A stretch of DNA of 9,764 nucleotides, taken from contig CAITEM010000295.1 of the NCBI GenBank assembly GCA_903891395.1, positions 1-9,764 on the forward strand. Reading direction: 5' to 3'. The notes beneath the pieces are model-generated. The model saw nothing but the letters and a program-made list of their open reading frames with translations, had not been told where the DNA came from and ran no database searches. Source of the stretch: an uncultured Hyphomicrobiales bacterium. Its GTDB lineage: Bacteria > Pseudomonadota > Alphaproteobacteria > Rhizobiales > Xanthobacteraceae. The stretch's first letter is position 1. Each line of letters starts with the position of its first letter. This document shows, in pieces, positions 1 through 5,527 of this stretch. The translations under genes were made by a program, and so were the position numbers.

Positions 1-112
1 AAACGCCGGTGCGACGCGCTTCGATCTCGCGCGCGACTTCCGCGAGTTCTCGCTGGTCCTCCTCGGGCCATGACGCCACATGCTGGAGGATTTCTGTGAC
101 TGCTGGGCTCAT
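1..112 (-). CDS. Antitoxin-like small protein, N-terminal part only (hypothetical)
   Basis: An ATG at 112-110 opens a frame that runs off the left edge of the window, giving 37 residues that begin MSPAVTEILQHVASWPEEDQ and continue with an acidic and arginine-rich helix ending EIEARRTGV. The pattern of a short amphipathic helix, a WPEEDQ turn and a second helix resembles the N-termini of small uncharacterised proteins that in alphaproteobacteria often precede a RelE/ParE-type toxin gene. That link is from memory of the family style; no toxin is visible because the window ends. No Shine-Dalgarno sequence lies upstream, but a promoter-like sequence ends six bases before the ATG, so the mRNA may be leaderless. 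It lies 75 bases downstream of dctM on the same strand. It could equally be an unrelated hypothetical protein. Confidence 0.55.
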   Translation of the reverse strand, partial: MSPAVTEILQHVASWPEEDQRELAEVAREIEARRTGV

Positions 113-118
113 GACGGA

Positions 119-147
119 ACTATAGCATAATTACCCGCGTCGCCCAA
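119..147 (-). promoter_or_regulatory. Candidate sigma70-type promoter of the antitoxin-like gene
   Basis: On the minus strand, TTGGGC (147-142) and TATAGT (124-119) are separated by exactly 17 bases. The -10 hexamer matches the consensus at four of six positions and the -35 at three. Six bases separate the -10 from the ATG at 112, so the expected start of transcription falls on or within a base or two of the start codon. This would make a leaderless mRNA, consistent with the missing Shine-Dalgarno sequence. The call is by eye. Confidence 0.4.
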
Positions 148-187
148 TGTCGGCGACCGCATCCGCTATCCCATACTTCCCGGCTCG

Positions 188-1789
188 CTACTTCCGCGGC
201 TCGCCGAAGTCGAGCGGCAGCGGCTCTATCTGCGGAATATCGATCCTGATCTTGCTGGTATCGACATCGGTCTGCTTGTCCAACAACGCGGTCACCGTGA
301 GCGGAAAAGCGATGACCAGCACGACCATGAACAATTGCAGCCCGACCCAAGGCAAGGCGCCCCAATAAATGTCGGAGCTTTTGACTTCCTTGGGTGCGAC
401 GCCGCGCAGGTAGAACAACGCAAAGCCGAATGGCGGGTGCATGAAAGAGGTCTGCATATTCACGCAGAGCATCACGCCAAACCAGATCAGCGCCGCATCC
501 GCGCCGACGACAGGCGCCAATATCTTCTGAGCGATCGGCGCGATCATCGGCAGGATGATGAAAGCGATTTCAAAGAAGTCCAGAAAGAACGCCAGGAAGA
601 AAATGAACAGGTTGATGAAGATCAGGAATCCCCAAACGCCGCCCGGTAGCGACGTCAGCATGTTCTCCAGCCAGACGCCGCCCGACACGCCCAAGAATAC
701 GACCGAGAAGCAGGTCGAGCCGATCAGGATGAACACCACCATCGTCGTGATACGCATCGTCGTCTCATAGCCTTGCTTGATCAGGCTTCGCAGGTCCGCG
801 ATGCGGACCGCTTCGATGCAGATCCAGGCAACGGCGAGGTAACTGATCAGGAACGAGATTCGGAACAGCAGCTTCTGCGTCTCGAGAACGCCAAGGATCG
901 TGCCGATGATGCCGGCAATGACGCCGATGATGAGCACCTTGCGGCCGAGCGGGCTGAAATCGGGGTGATGCATCGCGGCCAGAACGATGGCGCCGATCGC
1001 GCCCATCGCCCCGGCTTCGGTCGGGGTGGCGAGACCAAGCATCATGGTGCCGAGCACCACGAAGATGAGAACCGCCGATGGCACGATGCCCAACAGACAT
1101 TTGCGCCACAGCGGCCAGCCGCTCAGCGACAGTTCGTCCCGCGGTATTGGCGGCAAATGTTCAGGTTTGAAAATGCCGAGCACGAAGGTGTAGCCGGCGA
1201 ACAAGAGAACCTGCAGGACCGACGGCCCCCAGGCGCCGAGATACATGTCACCCACCGACTTGCCCAACTGATCGGCGAGCACGATGAGCACTAAAGACGG
1301 CGGCACTAGTTGGGTAATGGTTCCGGAGGCGGCCAGCACGCCGGTGATGTAACGCATGTTGTAGCCGTAACGGATCATCACCGGCATCGAGATCAGCGCC
1401 ATGGCGATGACTTGGGCCGCAACCGTCCCGGTGATGGCGCCGAGAATGAAACCGACGATGATGACGGAGTAGCCGAGCCCGCCGCGGATCGGCCCGAACA
1501 ACTGGCCCATCGAGTCGAGCATGTCCTCGGCGAGGCCGCAGCGTTCGAGCACGGCACCCATGAAGGTGAAAAACGGAATCGCGAGCAGCAGCTCGTTGGA
1601 AAGAACGTTGCCGAAGACACGGCCCGGAATGGCTTGCAGGAAATTGAGGTCGAAAAAGCCCTGATAGATTGCAACAAAGCCGAACGATATGCCGACCGCG
1701 GCCAGCGTGAAGGCGACCGGGTAGCCGACCAGCATGGCCAGCACCAGCCCGCCGAACATCAAAGGCGGCATGGATTGCAGCGTGATCAT
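188..1789 (-). CDS. dctM: TRAP transporter large permease (DctM/FcbT3-like)
   Basis: This 533-residue, very hydrophobic inner-membrane protein is the large (M) subunit of a tripartite ATP-independent periplasmic transporter. The M subunit carries out substrate passage driven by an ion gradient. Hydrophobic stretches recur along the whole chain, for example near residues 8-45, 108-140, 150-172, 233-270, 284-302, 350-370, 385-420 and 480-502. Family-like motifs include GAITGTVAAQ at 118-126, GVLAASGTITQLVPPS at 150-165, and the ATPTEAGAMGA stretch at 254-264. It is longer than the roughly 430 residues of typical DctM. The extra length near 270-345 fits the mannitol/chloroaromatic-type (FcbT3, COG4664) branch as I recall it. 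The ATG overlaps the dctQ stop by ATGA, which suggests translational coupling. The substrate cannot be deduced because the binding protein is not in view. Confidence 0.92.
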   Translation of the reverse strand: MITLQSMPPLMFGGLVLAMLVGYPVAFTLAAVGISFGFVAIYQGFFDLNFLQAIPGRVFGNVLSNELLLAIPFFTFMGAVLERCGLAEDMLDSMGQLFGPIRGGLGYSVIIVGFILGAITGTVAAQVIAMALISMPVMIRYGYNMRYITGVLAASGTITQLVPPSLVLIVLADQLGKSVGDMYLGAWGPSVLQVLLFAGYTFVLGIFKPEHLPPIPRDELSLSGWPLWRKCLLGIVPSAVLIFVVLGTMMLGLATPTEAGAMGAIGAIVLAAMHHPDFSPLGRKVLIIGVIAGIIGTILGVLETQKLLFRISFLISYLAVAWICIEAVRIADLRSLIKQGYETTMRITTMVVFILIGSTCFSVVFLGVSGGVWLENMLTSLPGGVWGFLIFINLFIFFLAFFLDFFEIAFIILPMIAPIAQKILAPVVGADAALIWFGVMLCVNMQTSFMHPPFGFALFYLRGVAPKEVKSSDIYWGALPWVGLQLFMVVLVIAFPLTVTALLDKQTDVDTSKIRIDIPQIEPLPLDFGEPRK

Positions 1790-2325
1790 TGCGTCGGTCT
1801 CTCGTATTTTGCGTCAATGACGACGCGTCCCTGCAACGCGGCGACGCGCTTGATGACCTCCGATACGCCTTGCAGCGCCAGCATGAACAACCCGCCGGGG
1901 ATGACGAATTTGATGGGCCAGCGCAGCAGGCCGCCGGCGTTACTCGAGATTTCACCCGTCAGGTAGGATTGGTAGAAGAACGGCCACGACAGGTAACAGA
2001 GCAACAGGCACGCCGGAATCAGCAGAAGGAGCGTGCCGATAAGATCGAGCCAGAGTTGCCCGCGCTCCGACAGGAAGAGATAAAAAATCTCGACCCGCAC
2101 ATGCTCGTTGCGCTTGAACGTGTAGGACGCGCCGAACATCACCAGGACGGCGAACATGTACCACTGCAATTCGAGCCAGCTATTGGAGCTGTCGTCGAAG
2201 GCGTAGCGGATCATGGCGTTGCCGGCGCTCACCACGCAGGAGAGCAGGACCAGCAGATTGCAGACGTAGCCAATTTTTTCGTTGACGCGGTCGATCGCCG
2301 CGCTGATTGAAAGCAGATAACGCAA
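1786..2325 (-). CDS. dctQ: TRAP transporter small permease (DctQ/FcbT2-like)
   Basis: This 179-residue protein is the small (Q) membrane subunit that pairs with DctM in the inner membrane. Four hydrophobic segments lie near residues 19-38, 55-71, 92-113 and 137-158, as expected for the family. The conserved-looking stretches SWLELQWY (49-56), RNEHVRVEI (72-80) and EISSNAGGLLRWPIK (125-139) match the FcbT2 (COG4665) style of small permease. The start is a TTG at 2325-2323, preceded by the purine run GGGGGAAATC, which serves as the ribosome binding site. The first residues then read MRYLLSISAAIDRVNEKIG, a normal start for this family. It is the first gene of the dctQM pair. No periplasmic binding protein gene lies upstream; the next gene there is divergent. 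Confidence 0.9.
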   Translation of the reverse strand: MRYLLSISAAIDRVNEKIGYVCNLLVLLSCVVSAGNAMIRYAFDDSSNSWLELQWYMFAVLVMFGASYTFKRNEHVRVEIFYLFLSERGQLWLDLIGTLLLLIPACLLLCYLSWPFFYQSYLTGEISSNAGGLLRWPIKFVIPGGLFMLALQGVSEVIKRVAALQGRVVIDAKYERPTQ

Positions 2326-2481
2326 GATTTCCCCCGGTCTTCCTTATCAGTGCCTGCACCTCCCATCACTTTCAAGTGGCGAGCGTTGTCGAGGCCCGGT
2401 TTGGCGCGAATTTACACCGCCGATATGCTGCGTTGCGGCAACAATGCCGGACGCGGCCTGTGTCATGCCAGTACCATTTGA

Positions 2482-2491
2482 GACTATAGTC
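2482..2491. promoter_or_regulatory. Perfect 10-base palindrome next to the -35 box
   Basis: GACTATAGTC is its own reverse complement and ends one base before the TTGACA of the promoter at 2493. Its position suits an operator or activator site, possibly for autoregulation by the downstream HTH protein. A 10-base palindrome can also occur by chance, so the role is inference. Confidence 0.3.
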
Positions 2492-2492
2492 C

Positions 2493-2521
2493 TTGACAGC
2501 GCGACGCTGGTTCGATACAGT
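2493..2521 (+). promoter_or_regulatory. Sigma70-type promoter of the HTH gene
   Basis: A perfect TTGACA (2493-2498) is followed after exactly 17 bases by TACAGT (2516-2521), which matches the -10 consensus at four of six positions. Transcription would start near 2528, leaving a 5' leader of about 76 bases before the ATG at 2604. This is one of the best housekeeping-type promoters visible in the window. Confidence 0.6.
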
Positions 2522-2603
2522 TGCGGCAGCGTCGCGATCCGCGCCCAGGCTTTGCCGGGCCGCGCCGTTTCCATCATCCTTGAACCACACAACGGAGCAT
2601 CGC

Positions 2604-3227
2604 ATGGCGCGATACACCGCCAGACTGACCGCGAGCATCAAGTATTGGTACGAAGAAACCGACCGTTCCGTCGAAGCCATTGCCGCGGAGTTCGACGTCA
2701 GTGCGCGCAACATTCAGCGCCTCGCCGTCAGCGAAAACTGGATCAAACGCAAAGACCGCAAACGCCGGCCGCGCGTCGTGCCGATAGCGGCGCAGTTGCT
2801 GGAGGAAGCGGAAGGGTTGGCGGCTCAAGCGCCGAAGGCCGCAGCAACGGAAAAGCCAGGCCCCCATCTTCGCGCAGACGACAGCGGAGAATGTAGAGAC
2901 GGCCCGGAGCAGCAGTCCGCCTCCACTGTCGACTTGCTCGAAGCGCGGGTGCGGCAGGAAATCGAAGCCCTCGACGAAGACCGTGGCGCGCGCCGCGGCT
3001 TCCGCGTCGCAGACGCCGAACGCTGCGCCCGCACGCTGACGACCGTGACGCAAACGCTTCACGAAGTTCAGCGCCTGCGCAGCGCGCACGCGCCCACCGC
3101 CGAACAGATGCCTGACGGCTACGGGCCACAGGACATGGACGCGTTCCGTGACGATCTGGCACGCCGCATCGACTTGTTCATCGCCAGCCGGACCGAACGC
3201 GAAGAGACGGGCCAAGAGACGGGCTAA
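2604..3227 (+). CDS. Uncharacterised helix-turn-helix protein
   Basis: I do not recognise a named family for this 207-residue protein. Residues 20-46 (DRSVEAIAAEF, then DVSARNIQRLAVSENW) look like a helix-turn-helix of the type found in transposase N-termini and phage small terminases. A basic patch follows at 48-57 (KRKDRKRRPR). Residues 65-105 are alanine-, glutamate- and proline-rich and probably flexible. Residues 109-160 look helical (VDLLEARVRQEIEAL, then DAERCARTLTTVTQTLHEVQRL), and a second conserved-looking block spans 176-196 (DMDAFRDDLARRIDLFIASR). A DNA-binding role is inferred. The start at 2604 is preferred because GGAG at 2594-2597 sits six bases upstream. An in-frame TTG at 2493 would overlap the promoter. 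The gene ends with a 12-base tandem duplication. No phage genes surround it, so a domesticated terminase-like protein or a small regulator are both possible. Confidence 0.75.
   Translation: MARYTARLTASIKYWYEETDRSVEAIAAEFDVSARNIQRLAVSENWIKRKDRKRRPRVVPIAAQLLEEAEGLAAQAPKAAATEKPGPHLRADDSGECRDGPEQQSASTVDLLEARVRQEIEALDEDRGARRGFRVADAERCARTLTTVTQTLHEVQRLRSAHAPTAEQMPDGYGPQDMDAFRDDLARRIDLFIASRTEREETGQETG
3202..3225 (+). repeat. Two tandem copies of a 12-base unit at the end of the HTH gene
   Basis: AAGAGACGGGCC at 3202-3213 is followed directly by AAGAGACGGGCT at 3214-3225, one mismatch in twelve. In frame this gives the C-terminal ETGQETG, and the last base of the second copy starts the TAA stop. It looks like a local slippage duplication. 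Confidence 0.8.
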
Positions 3228-3243
3228 GAAACTCCGAAAGAGA

Positions 3244-3261
3244 CCGGCGCCGCGGCGCCGG
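3244..3261. repeat. Perfect 18-base GC palindrome after the HTH gene
   Basis: CCGGCGCCGCGGCGCCGG is fully self-complementary and begins 16 bases after the HTH gene stop. It could form a short, very stable hairpin or cruciform. No run of T follows, so it is not a standard intrinsic terminator, though it could protect or pause the transcript. Confidence 0.6.
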
Positions 3262-3343
3262 ACGCGGTGCGATAGAAGGCCGCGCCGGTATCGGGCTACG
3301 CATCAAGAATCTGTGAGGCAACGTCGGTTCGGTCTCCGGCACT

Positions 3344-3368
3344 GGAACATGTTCAACAGGCCGGGGTT
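3344..3368 (+). promoter_or_regulatory. Candidate EcfG-type general stress promoter
   Basis: GGAAC (3344-3348) is followed after 16 bases by GGTT (3365-3368), that is GGAAC-N17-GTT. This agrees closely with the alphaproteobacterial EcfG consensus (GGAAC, 16-17 bases, cGTT) as I know it. The start of transcription would be near 3375, giving a leader of about 30 bases to the ATG at 3406. The -35 also overlaps a palindrome, GAACATGTTC at 3345-3354, which may be coincidence. The placement upstream of a small exported protein fits typical EcfG targets. Confidence 0.5.
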
Positions 3369-3405
3369 GTCGAACGCTTCATCCTAACAACCCAAGGAAT
3401 TTCAG

Positions 3406-3681
3406 ATGAAAATTCGCACCCTCGCGCTCGCTTCCGCTCTTGCCCTCGCGGCAACCGGCGCCGCTTTCGCCCAGTCCCCGAACGGCACAGCCGGCGGCGC
3501 CAGCAAGACCGACACGATGTCGAAGGACAGCATGTCAAAAGACACGATGGCCAAGGACAAGATGAAGTCCGGCACCACCGGCATGTCGAATCGCGACGCG
3601 GCGGGCGCGACCAACAATCCGAAGACCAACGCCAACGTCAGCCCGGCTTCGCCGAACGCCGGCGAGAAGCAGGAAAAGTAA
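3406..3681 (+). CDS. Small exported pentapeptide MXKDX repeat protein
   Basis: This 91-residue protein begins with a clear Sec signal peptide: MKIR, a hydrophobic alanine- and leucine-rich core at 6-18, and an AFA|QS cleavage site after about residue 22. The mature part, about 69 residues, is hydrophilic and rich in lysine, serine, asparagine and threonine. Residues 38-52 hold three pentapeptides, MSKDS, MSKDT and MAKDK, followed by a degenerate MKSGT. This is the signature of the small exported MXKDX repeat family (TIGR02953), whose function is unknown. The mature chain has no cysteine and is probably disordered in the periplasm. AAGGA sits seven bases before the ATG. An EcfG-like promoter precedes it, suggesting induction in general stress or stationary phase. 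A strong hairpin follows the stop and probably ends the transcript. It is a single-gene unit. Confidence 0.85.
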   Translation: MKIRTLALASALALAATGAAFAQSPNGTAGGASKTDTMSKDSMSKDTMAKDKMKSGTTGMSNRDAAGATNNPKTNANVSPASPNAGEKQEK

Positions 3682-3707
3682 TCGACGTTGCTTCGGTTAT
3701 GCGATCC

Positions 3708-3736
3708 GTCATGCCCGGCCTTGTGCCGGGCATGAC
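3708..3736. repeat. Dispersed palindromic element acting as a convergent terminator
   Basis: A perfect 12-base inverted repeat, GTCATGCCCGGC (3708-3719) and GCCGGGCATGAC (3725-3736), encloses the loop CTTGT. TGTTTC follows on the plus strand. The element sits between the convergent MXKDX gene and the histidine kinase, where a bidirectional terminator is expected. From memory, near-identical palindromes are scattered through intergenic regions of Bradyrhizobium and Rhodopseudomonas. I therefore read it as a copy of a dispersed repeat that also serves as a terminator. The T-run is short, so termination efficiency is uncertain. Confidence 0.75.
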
Positions 3737-3779
3737 TGTTTCAGAGGACGCCGCGATCCTGCGGCACCGGCAACCGGCT

Positions 3780-4538
3780 CTACGCGGTGGCGAATGTGAC
3801 GGTGAAGCGTGAACCGTTGCCGTTGTCGCCCGGCGCGATCTGCAAGCTGCCGCCGATCTGGTTGACCAGCGACTTGATGATCTTCATGCCGAGCCCGGTG
3901 GAGTCGGCCGGGTTGAAATCGGCCGCCACACCCGGGCCGTCGTCGATCACCGACAGCGCCACGCTTGTCGGCGACAGCTTTTCGATGCGAACGGCGATGC
4001 GGCCCTTGGCGTATTTCACCGAATTGGTGATCAGCTCGTTGACGATGAAGCCGAGCGGGATCGCCGACGAACTCGGGATCACGATCTCCGGTCCTTCGAC
4101 GTCGATGGCATAGCCGGTCTGCACTTCGAACAGCAGGCTCGACAGGTCGTCGCACAATTGCCGCAGGTATTGCTTGAACTCCACCTTGTCCTGATGATCG
4201 AGCAGATGCAGGCGGCGGTGCACGCGGCCCAATGCCGAGACGCGGCGGCCGGCGATCAGCAATTGAGCGGCGGCCTCGGGCGTCGTCGCGGCGCGGCTCT
4301 GCAACGACAGCAGGCTGACGACCAGTTGCAGGCCGTTGACGAGACGGTGCTCGAATTCCTGCGCCAGCATGTCCTGACGCTTCGACAGCTCTTCCTTGTC
4401 GCGCAGCAGCACTGTTTCGCGCGCCAAGGAGGCCTTCAACTCCGCCGCGATCGCGTCGAAGCGCTGCTCGCCCTTGTCACGGACAAAAGGCCGGCGTGCC
4501 GGAAAGCGGGCCTTGGGGTCGTTGCTGTTGAGGCTCAT
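3780..4538 (-). CDS. Soluble sensor histidine kinase, HisKA_2 type
   Basis: This 252-residue protein has no membrane segment and no recognisable sensor domain. Residues 21-60 look like a coiled coil. The HisKA_2 dimerisation and phosphoacceptor region spans about 58-135, with the histidine at position 64 in EFEHRLVNGLQLVVSLLSLQSR-like sequence (split here: EFEHRLVNGLQ, 61-71, then LVVSLLSLQSR, 72-82). The HATPase domain spans about 155-250: N-box NELITNSVKYA (167-177), G1 box DDGPG (199-203) and G2 box TGLGMKII (214-221). It should autophosphorylate on His64 and pass phosphate to an unlinked response regulator; none is encoded here. Kinases of this class feed the PhyR-EcfG stress pathway in many alphaproteobacteria, but a role there is only suggestive. 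I chose the ATG at 4538 because homologous-looking sequence begins there; an upstream ATG at 4589 would add 17 atypical residues. Neither start has a clear Shine-Dalgarno sequence. Confidence 0.85.
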   Translation of the reverse strand: MSLNSNDPKARFPARRPFVRDKGEQRFDAIAAELKASLARETVLLRDKEELSKRQDMLAQEFEHRLVNGLQLVVSLLSLQSRAATTPEAAAQLLIAGRRVSALGRVHRRLHLLDHQDKVEFKQYLRQLCDDLSSLLFEVQTGYAIDVEGPEIVIPSSSAIPLGFIVNELITNSVKYAKGRIAVRIEKLSPTSVALSVIDDGPGVAADFNPADSTGLGMKIIKSLVNQIGGSLQIAPGDNGNGSRFTVTFATA

Positions 4539-4554
4539 GGCACCAAACGTGCCA
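4539..4554 (-). promoter_or_regulatory. Sigma54-like motif and inverted repeat at the kinase start
   Basis: Read on the minus strand from 4554, the sequence TGGCACG-TTTG-GTGC matches the sigma54 -24/-12 consensus TGGCACG-N4-TTGC at all but one fixed position, with the GG and GC at the correct spacing. The same bases form an inverted repeat, GGCAC and GTGCC around a five-base loop (4539-4553), directly next to the ATG at 4538. A sigma54 start would fall near 4528, slightly inside the predicted gene, which conflicts with the chosen start codon. It may instead be a hairpin or operator controlling translation or transcription, or chance. Confidence 0.25.
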
Positions 4555-4640
4555 CGCCGCCAACGTTCTGACTGAGCGAAACAGCACATTCAGGGCGGCG
4601 TTGATATGCGGTAAAAGAAGCGGTTTTTTAGAGGCCGGAA

Positions 4641-5378
4641 CTATTCCAGCCCGACCGAGCGGCCCTTCTCGGACAGCACCACGCTCAGCAGCGAACTGTG
4701 GACTTCGAGGTGCCCGTTGTAATCGATGAAACCGAGCTTGCGGAACTTGTTCATGAAGTGGCTGACGCGCGAGCGCGTCGTGCCGACCATGGCGGCCAGC
4801 GTCTCCTGGTTGATCTTGGCCAAAATGGGCTCGGGCCGGCCCGCCTTGCCGAAATTGGCCAGCAGCAGCAGCAGCACCCGCGCCAGGCGCTTCTCGGTCG
4901 AGTTGAACAACTGATCGACCAGATCCTCCTCGACCCGCGCGGTACGCGTCAGGATATGCGCGACGAACATCTGAGAAAACGCCGGCTCGTCTTTGAGCAC
5001 GCGCTGGATTTCCGCTTTGCTGACCTGCATGACGCTGCAATCCGGCATGGCGGAGGCGGTGGCCAGACGCTTCGGCTGGCCGATCAGGCAGCCCTCGCCA
5101 AGAAATTCATCCGCGCCCAGAATGGCGACAACGGCCTCGTTGCCTTGCGCGGAGACGACCGTGACTTTGACCTTGCCCGACCGGATGTAGACGACCGAGT
5201 CGGCGGCATCGCCTTGTTCAAAGATAATCGCATTCTTCTTGAAGGCAAAAATGACGCGGCCTTTAGCCACAGTCTCCAGAAAGGTCGCGGGATCGAAGGC
5301 GCGGTTCGCCGCGGCCTTGCGGCTTCGTTCGTCGAATTTTATTTTGGGAGGGGCCACGACGTTTTCGCTCCAATCCAT
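4641..5378 (-). CDS. Crp/Fnr family transcriptional regulator
   Basis: This 245-residue protein has the Crp/Fnr layout. A cyclic-nucleotide-binding-like beta barrel covers about 35-125, with GDAADSVVYIRSGKVKVTV-like strands (56-74) and FLGEGCLIG (92-100). A dimerisation helix covers about 130-170. A winged helix follows at about 186-235, with INQETLAAMVG (189-199) and the recognition helix TRSRVSHFMNKFRKLG (201-216). It lacks the N-terminal cysteine cluster of Fnr, with cysteines only at 97 and 114, so it should not carry an oxygen-sensing iron-sulphur centre. The phosphate-binding segment differs from that of cAMP-binding Crp, so the ligand is unknown. The ATG at 5378 has no obvious Shine-Dalgarno sequence; an in-frame TGA lies upstream and no better start is available. 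It lies between ddl (149 bases upstream) and the kinase (102 bases downstream), all on the same strand. Targets cannot be inferred. Confidence 0.9.
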   Translation of the reverse strand: MDWSENVVAPPKIKFDERSRKAAANRAFDPATFLETVAKGRVIFAFKKNAIIFEQGDAADSVVYIRSGKVKVTVVSAQGNEAVVAILGADEFLGEGCLIGQPKRLATASAMPDCSVMQVSKAEIQRVLKDEPAFSQMFVAHILTRTARVEEDLVDQLFNSTEKRLARVLLLLLANFGKAGRPEPILAKINQETLAAMVGTTRSRVSHFMNKFRKLGFIDYNGHLEVHSSLLSVVLSEKGRSVGLE

Positions 5379-5475
5379 TGAGGCGGGAGCGCAAACTGTC
5401 TCTCAGGCACCGACGTCAGGACACAGCCGACGCAAGCGATAAACCCAGTGTAACCTACCGGACATAACGAAGTCC

Positions 5476-5505
5476 ATTAACAATACCGCGGAACTGTACC
5501 GTCAA
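5476..5505 (-). promoter_or_regulatory. Weak candidate promoter of the Crp/Fnr gene
   Basis: On the minus strand TTGACG (5505-5500) lies 18 bases before GTTAAT (5481-5476), which matches the -10 consensus at four of six positions. It sits in the 149-base gap between ddl and the regulator gene and would give a leader of about 90 bases. The match is modest. Confidence 0.3.
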
Positions 5506-5527
5506 ACGGCGCCGGTATCATTCAACC

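Larger units (their letters stand above)
2326..2603. other. Divergent intergenic region between dctQ and the HTH gene
   Basis: This 278-base gap is the longest in the window. On the plus strand it holds a good promoter (2493-2521) with a 10-base palindrome just upstream, and the ribosome binding site of the HTH gene. It also holds an 11-base inverted repeat, GTTGC-G-GCAAC, at 2432-2442. On the minus strand I see the dctQ Shine-Dalgarno sequence but no convincing -35/-10 pair for dctQM. Confidence 0.7.

Noticed and set aside
1310..1966. Plus-strand open frame crossing dctM and dctQ
   Set aside because: It is antisense to two genes with clear TRAP signatures and has low-complexity shadow composition.
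2574..3215. Minus-strand open frame of 213 codons opposite the HTH gene
   Set aside because: The plus-strand gene has a promoter, a Shine-Dalgarno sequence and a recognisable HTH, while the minus frame has none of these. Because the HTH gene is uncharacterised, this rejection is a little less certain than the others.
3244..3261. GC palindrome as an intrinsic terminator
   Set aside because: No T-run follows on either strand, so it was listed only as a palindrome.
4606..4628. GCGGT plus A-rich and GCGGT plus T-run as a terminator between the Crp/Fnr gene and the kinase
   Set aside because: The two GCGGT blocks are direct, not inverted, repeats, so no hairpin forms despite the run of T.
5497..5517. 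TACCG/CGGTA inverted repeat after ddl as a terminator
   Set aside because: The stem is only five bases with an 11-base loop and no T-run follows on the minus strand.
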